Assembly (NCBI GenBank): GCA_937952445.1
Contig: CALGAA010000422.1
Coordinates: 1 to 9,319 of the forward strand
Reading direction: 5' to 3'
From: an uncultured Bacteroidota bacterium
GTDB lineage: Bacteria > Bacteroidota > Bacteroidia > Chitinophagales > Saprospiraceae
DNA: 9,319 nt
Below, in pieces: positions 6,784-9,319 of the stretch. Numbering within the stretch: position 1 is the stretch's first letter; the number at the start of each line of letters is the position of its first letter. The notes below the pieces were generated by a model. The model did no database searches. It saw only the letters and a program-made list of their open reading frames with translations, and was not told the DNA's origin. The translations under genes were made by a program, and so were the position numbers.

Positions 6784-8481
6784 ATGAAATCATCCAGAAT
6801 TCACGCCCGAAAACTATCAAACCTACGAATGAGAACAATTATGAAATTCAGCATACGCACAGCCTTCAGTACCATTTGTACGTTAATCTTCCTTAGTCTG
6901 ACCTGGAGCCATCTCCACGCTCAGGACGAACTACCGACAAGCGAGGTAGAAGTCGTAAAGCAATTTGAAGCCAGGTTGGTGGAATCTAACCGGATAAACA
7001 TACAACCCGAAAAAGAAGTGGTCCAACCGCTTCCTTTGAATTTTGAATACGAGGTGCTCAACCATCAGGAGGAGGTAACTTACAATCCACCCGAGATCAA
7101 ACCCCGGGGTTATCGCACAGGCAGGGGTCCCGAGATTTATCGCGGATTTTTAAAAGCAGGTGCTGGCTGGCCACTCAATTACCTCGGTCAATTCGGTTAC
7201 CGTTTTGATATCGACAGGCAGCGTAATGCCAATATTTTCGCAGACCTACGAGGACTCAACGATGGTCAGGTAGACGATCGAAAGGTCATGAATGCCACGA
7301 TACAAGGTGATGCTAATTATTACACGGACCTTGGCCTAAAGCTGAGCGGGTTCGCCGGATTCAAGAGAGATATGTTCCAATATTACAATCCACCGGTCGA
7401 AATTGACAGCCTGACCACCAGCAAGGTCAACTACAATGATTTTACAGTGGGGGCAGCCATTCAAAATTATAAAGAAAACAATTTCGGCATCGATTACAAG
7501 CTGATGATCGAAGGCAATTTCCTCAATTCCAGTTTTGCGCAAAAAAACAACACCTTTAATATAACCGGACAAGTAAATAAAAAATTTGGAGAATCGTTTG
7601 TGCTTTCCGTAGGACTGGGAAGCTTTAATGACAACTATAAGGATATTGATGAGATCAAGCAAAATTATTTTGAACTCAATCCGGTGTTGACGTATTCCAC
7701 GGGAAGATTTAAAATAAGCGGCGGGGTGTTTGTGTTATCGTCGGGCAGCGATGCCAGTATCAAACCCGACGCCGAGGTAGAAGTAGGAATCGTCGCCAAT
7801 AGCCTCCATGCCTTTGTCGGAGCAGATGGAGGGTATAAAATCAATACCTTGAGAAATTTTATCTCTGAAAATCCCTTCATGGCTCACACCATGGATAGTT
7901 TGCGGATCACCAACACAAACCACTACTACGGCGGAATCAAGGGAAATATTAATGGGATAAGCTATAATTTGCAAGGAGGATACAGGCTTCAAAAGAATCT
8001 GCCCATATTCCAAATCCAAACTCCGCTTGACACCCTGGTAGATCATTTCCTGCTTTATGAGCCTGTATTTGATGATGCGACAAACATTTATGGGGAACTT
8101 TCGGTCAGCATGCCCCTACTTGAAAACCTCAATCTATACTCGTTGATCAGGTACGATCATTACGAAATGGATGAATTACCCGAGGCTTACTATATTCCAT
8201 CTACCAGAATTCAAATCGGTGGAAAATACAGCATGATGGAGGGTAGGCTCAATCTGGGAGCGGATTTCAATTTCCTGACCGCGGTCAAATACCCCGAAAA
8301 TGAATTCAGGGAACCCAACGCTGTTTTTGATATCAACCTAAATGGTGAATATCTATTCACTGATAATTTTGGTGCCTTTGTGCAATTGAATAACTTAGCA
8401 GATAGCCGGTACATCCGTTGGCAGGACTACGAAGGATTGGGATTGAACGTATTGGCTGGTATTTCTCTAAGGTTTAAATAA
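6784..8481 (+). CDS. Outer-membrane beta-barrel protein, TonB-receptor-like without plug domain
   Basis: Predicted outer-membrane barrel of 565 residues. A signal peptide core (about 27-45, ISLAS-type hydrophobic stretch ending HLHA46 before Q47) is followed by a roughly 60-residue periplasmic segment containing EVEVVKQF (54-61), which looks like a TonB box. From about 105 to the end the sequence alternates polar and hydrophobic/aromatic residues in strand-sized blocks separated by Asp/Asn turns, and it closes with LNVLAGISLRFK, an aromatic-basic last strand. The roughly 130-residue plug of true TonB-dependent receptors is absent. Such proteins are often labelled TonB-dependent receptor in Bacteroidota. 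The start at 6784 has an AAGGA site but gives a long, basic n-region; starts at 6829 or 6841 would give a normal signal peptide. It lies 10 bp after the TPR gene and 5 bp before the next. Substrate unknown; SprF/PorP are shorter and do not fit. Confidence 0.82.
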   Translation: MKSSRIHARKLSNLRMRTIMKFSIRTAFSTICTLIFLSLTWSHLHAQDELPTSEVEVVKQFEARLVESNRINIQPEKEVVQPLPLNFEYEVLNHQEEVTYNPPEIKPRGYRTGRGPEIYRGFLKAGAGWPLNYLGQFGYRFDIDRQRNANIFADLRGLNDGQVDDRKVMNATIQGDANYYTDLGLKLSGFAGFKRDMFQYYNPPVEIDSLTTSKVNYNDFTVGAAIQNYKENNFGIDYKLMIEGNFLNSSFAQKNNTFNITGQVNKKFGESFVLSVGLGSFNDNYKDIDEIKQNYFELNPVLTYSTGRFKISGGVFVLSSGSDASIKPDAEVEVGIVANSLHAFVGADGGYKINTLRNFISENPFMAHTMDSLRITNTNHYYGGIKGNINGISYNLQGGYRLQKNLPIFQIQTPLDTLVDHFLLYEPVFDDATNIYGELSVSMPLLENLNLYSLIRYDHYEMDELPEAYYIPSTRIQIGGKYSMMEGRLNLGADFNFLTAVKYPENEFREPNAVFDINLNGEYLFTDNFGAFVQLNNLADSRYIRWQDYEGLGLNVLAGISLRFK

Positions 8482-8486
8482 AAATT

Positions 8487-9035
8487 ATGATAGATCTTGG
8501 CACATTACCCTCCAAGATTGCAAAGTATCAGGAAATCCTCCAAAACACAGAATCCTATCGAAAAGCATGGGAAGAAGGACTTCGGGATAAAATCGTAGAC
8601 ACCCTCAAGTCCATGATGAAGGAATTTGATTTGACGGTGGAAATTGATATCCGGGATGGCTTAAAAAATCTGGAATCTGTAGTACTCAGCCTGGGTGTGG
8701 TGCCCAGCGGGATATACGAACCCGTGGGGGATCAATTTCGTAAAAAACTCTATAAGGGAAATGGTATGCTGATTTTTCAGCAAATGTACAATGGCAAAAT
8801 ATATGTCATGATGACCTATCCCCATATCGAGCAGGTTGCCAATCCCAAGCCTCCTAAAACCCTGGAAATTATCCGACCTGAGGAATTGACCGAAGGCTAT
8901 ATCTTGCGATACCTGGAAACCTTTTTTAACGAAATTATCGAATGGGAGGATTACGATGATGATGTGCCAACCACAATTGGGTTCAATACGGGATTCCAAA
9001 ACAATGGATTGTTGAAGGAAAGCAAAGAAACCTGA
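8487..9035 (+). CDS. Conserved-looking hypothetical cytoplasmic protein
   Basis: I do not recognise a named family. The 182-residue product has no signal peptide or membrane segment and is probably cytoplasmic. Residues 1-45 look helical and charged (SKIAKYQEILQNTESYRKAW). A mixed alpha/beta body follows, with VVLSLGVVPSGIYEP (66-80) and MLIFQQMYNGKIYVMMTYPH (94-113). The protein ends with an acidic patch, EWEDYDDDVP, and a polar tail. It starts at an ATG five bases after the barrel stop, so it is almost certainly co-transcribed with and perhaps coupled to the two envelope genes. Ordered motifs such as SGIYEPVGDQ and EWEDYDDD suggest a conserved protein rather than a random frame, and codon use matches its neighbours. 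A cytoplasmic partner or regulator of the envelope module is the simplest guess, without direct support. Confidence 0.8.
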   Translation: MIDLGTLPSKIAKYQEILQNTESYRKAWEEGLRDKIVDTLKSMMKEFDLTVEIDIRDGLKNLESVVLSLGVVPSGIYEPVGDQFRKKLYKGNGMLIFQQMYNGKIYVMMTYPHIEQVANPKPPKTLEIIRPEELTEGYILRYLETFFNEIIEWEDYDDDVPTTIGFNTGFQNNGLLKESKET

Positions 9036-9079
9036 CCCGAAATATTTCACCTCAGATTCTCTCATTAAAGATGTGCACT

Positions 9080-9124
9080 TGTTCAAGGGAACATGCATGC
9101 ATTATAAATGTATCTAATTTATGC
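9080..9124 (+). repeat. Weak hairpins after the three-gene operon
   Basis: TGTTC-AAGG-GAACA (9080-9093) is a small perfect hairpin. ATGCATGCAT (9093-9102) is a 10-bp palindrome. GCAT..AAAT (9099-9109) pairs with ATTT..ATGC (9117-9124) around a three-base bulge. None is followed by a run of T, so this is a poor intrinsic terminator, though it lies where one would be expected. Confidence 0.25.
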
Positions 9125-9130
9125 GGAATC

Positions 9131-9319
9131 TTAATAACCCTCCTTGAACCTGGCATATTCCGTAACATTGAAAACCGAACCATCCTCCTCGCCTGAATAC
9201 GGTGCAAAGGTTAATATTTCATTATGCCACTCAGGCAATTCCTATTGATCTACTGCCAAAACAATCCCACTCCTGCCAGGATTAACGTGCCCCCTCTGCA
9301 TCAGCGCGGGGCGAAAAAA
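9131..9319 (-). other. Possible broken 3' end of a minus-strand gene running off the window
   Basis: Reading leftward from the window edge, one frame runs to a TAG at 9244-9242 and then continues, coding-like, for 36 codons to a TAA at 9133-9131. The second part translates to segments such as LPEWHNEILTFAPYSGEEDG and FNVTEYARFKEGY. In the neighbouring frame the bases just before the TAG read GGTLILAGVGLFWQ and then stop, like the end of a membrane protein, and a GGGGG tract sits where the two frames would have to join. A frameshifted or decaying gene, or two unrelated short ends, would explain this. No family is recognised and there is no secure start. Confidence 0.2.

Noticed and set aside
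6784..8481. Barrel protein as SprF/PorP or as a full TonB-dependent transporter
   Set aside because: It is much longer than PorP/SprF, lacks a plug, and no SusD-like partner or type IX sorting domain is present in the window.
8661..9098. 145-codon minus-strand frame over the 182-residue gene
   Set aside because: Antisense to a gene with clear operon placement; the residue pattern is that of a complementary-strand frame.
9289..9312. GCCCC/GGGGC stem near the right edge as a terminator
   Set aside because: It is followed by A, not T, on the plus strand, and on the minus strand the T run comes before the stem.
1..9319. Mobile element, CRISPR array, tRNA or rRNA
   Set aside because: No evenly spaced direct repeats, transposase or integrase motifs, cloverleaf-like structures or rRNA-like stretches were seen.

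Overview
The window looks like chromosomal DNA from a Bacteroidota bacterium, possibly of the Saprospiraceae type; the genus-level guess is inference. The reasons are moderate GC, mostly weak or absent Shine-Dalgarno sequences, a TAnnTTTG-type promoter box, and an envelope gene set (large periplasmic TPR protein plus a TonB-receptor-like barrel without a plug) of a kind I associate with this phylum. I see no transposase, integrase, tRNA, rRNA or CRISPR array.

Layout. Left part, minus strand: a two-gene operon read right to left, encoding a small DUF983 zinc-ribbon membrane protein (1499-1128) and a DAO-type FAD oxidoreductase (1128-58), whose stop and start codons overlap as TGATG. A short divergent control region (1500-1594) separates it from a plus-strand biotin carboxylase gene (1595-3034). 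That enzyme is complete but stands alone: no biotin carrier or carboxyltransferase gene lies beside it.

Middle: a 610-bp stretch (3035-3644) without a secure gene. Its first part is dense in inverted repeats (3070-3187), including two hairpins that exclude each other. It is followed by two short open frames of 48 and 46 codons, the first with a secretory-signal-like segment. These are candidates only.

Right part, plus strand: a tight three-gene operon. It encodes a 1042-residue exported protein made almost wholly of TPR-like units (3645-6773), a 565-residue outer-membrane beta-barrel protein with a TonB-box-like segment but no plug domain (6784-8481), and a 182-residue soluble protein of unknown function (8487-9035). 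Gaps are 10 and 5 bp. The likely arrangement is an outer-membrane barrel with a periplasmic TPR scaffold and a cytoplasmic partner. This resembles in architecture, but not in recognisable sequence, systems such as AlgK/AlgE, PgaA, BcsC and Slam. It is the best candidate here for an uncharacterised system.

The last 284 bp (9036-9319) hold weak hairpins and, on the minus strand, coding-like reading frames broken by stops that may be the decayed or frameshifted 3' end of a gene lying beyond the window.
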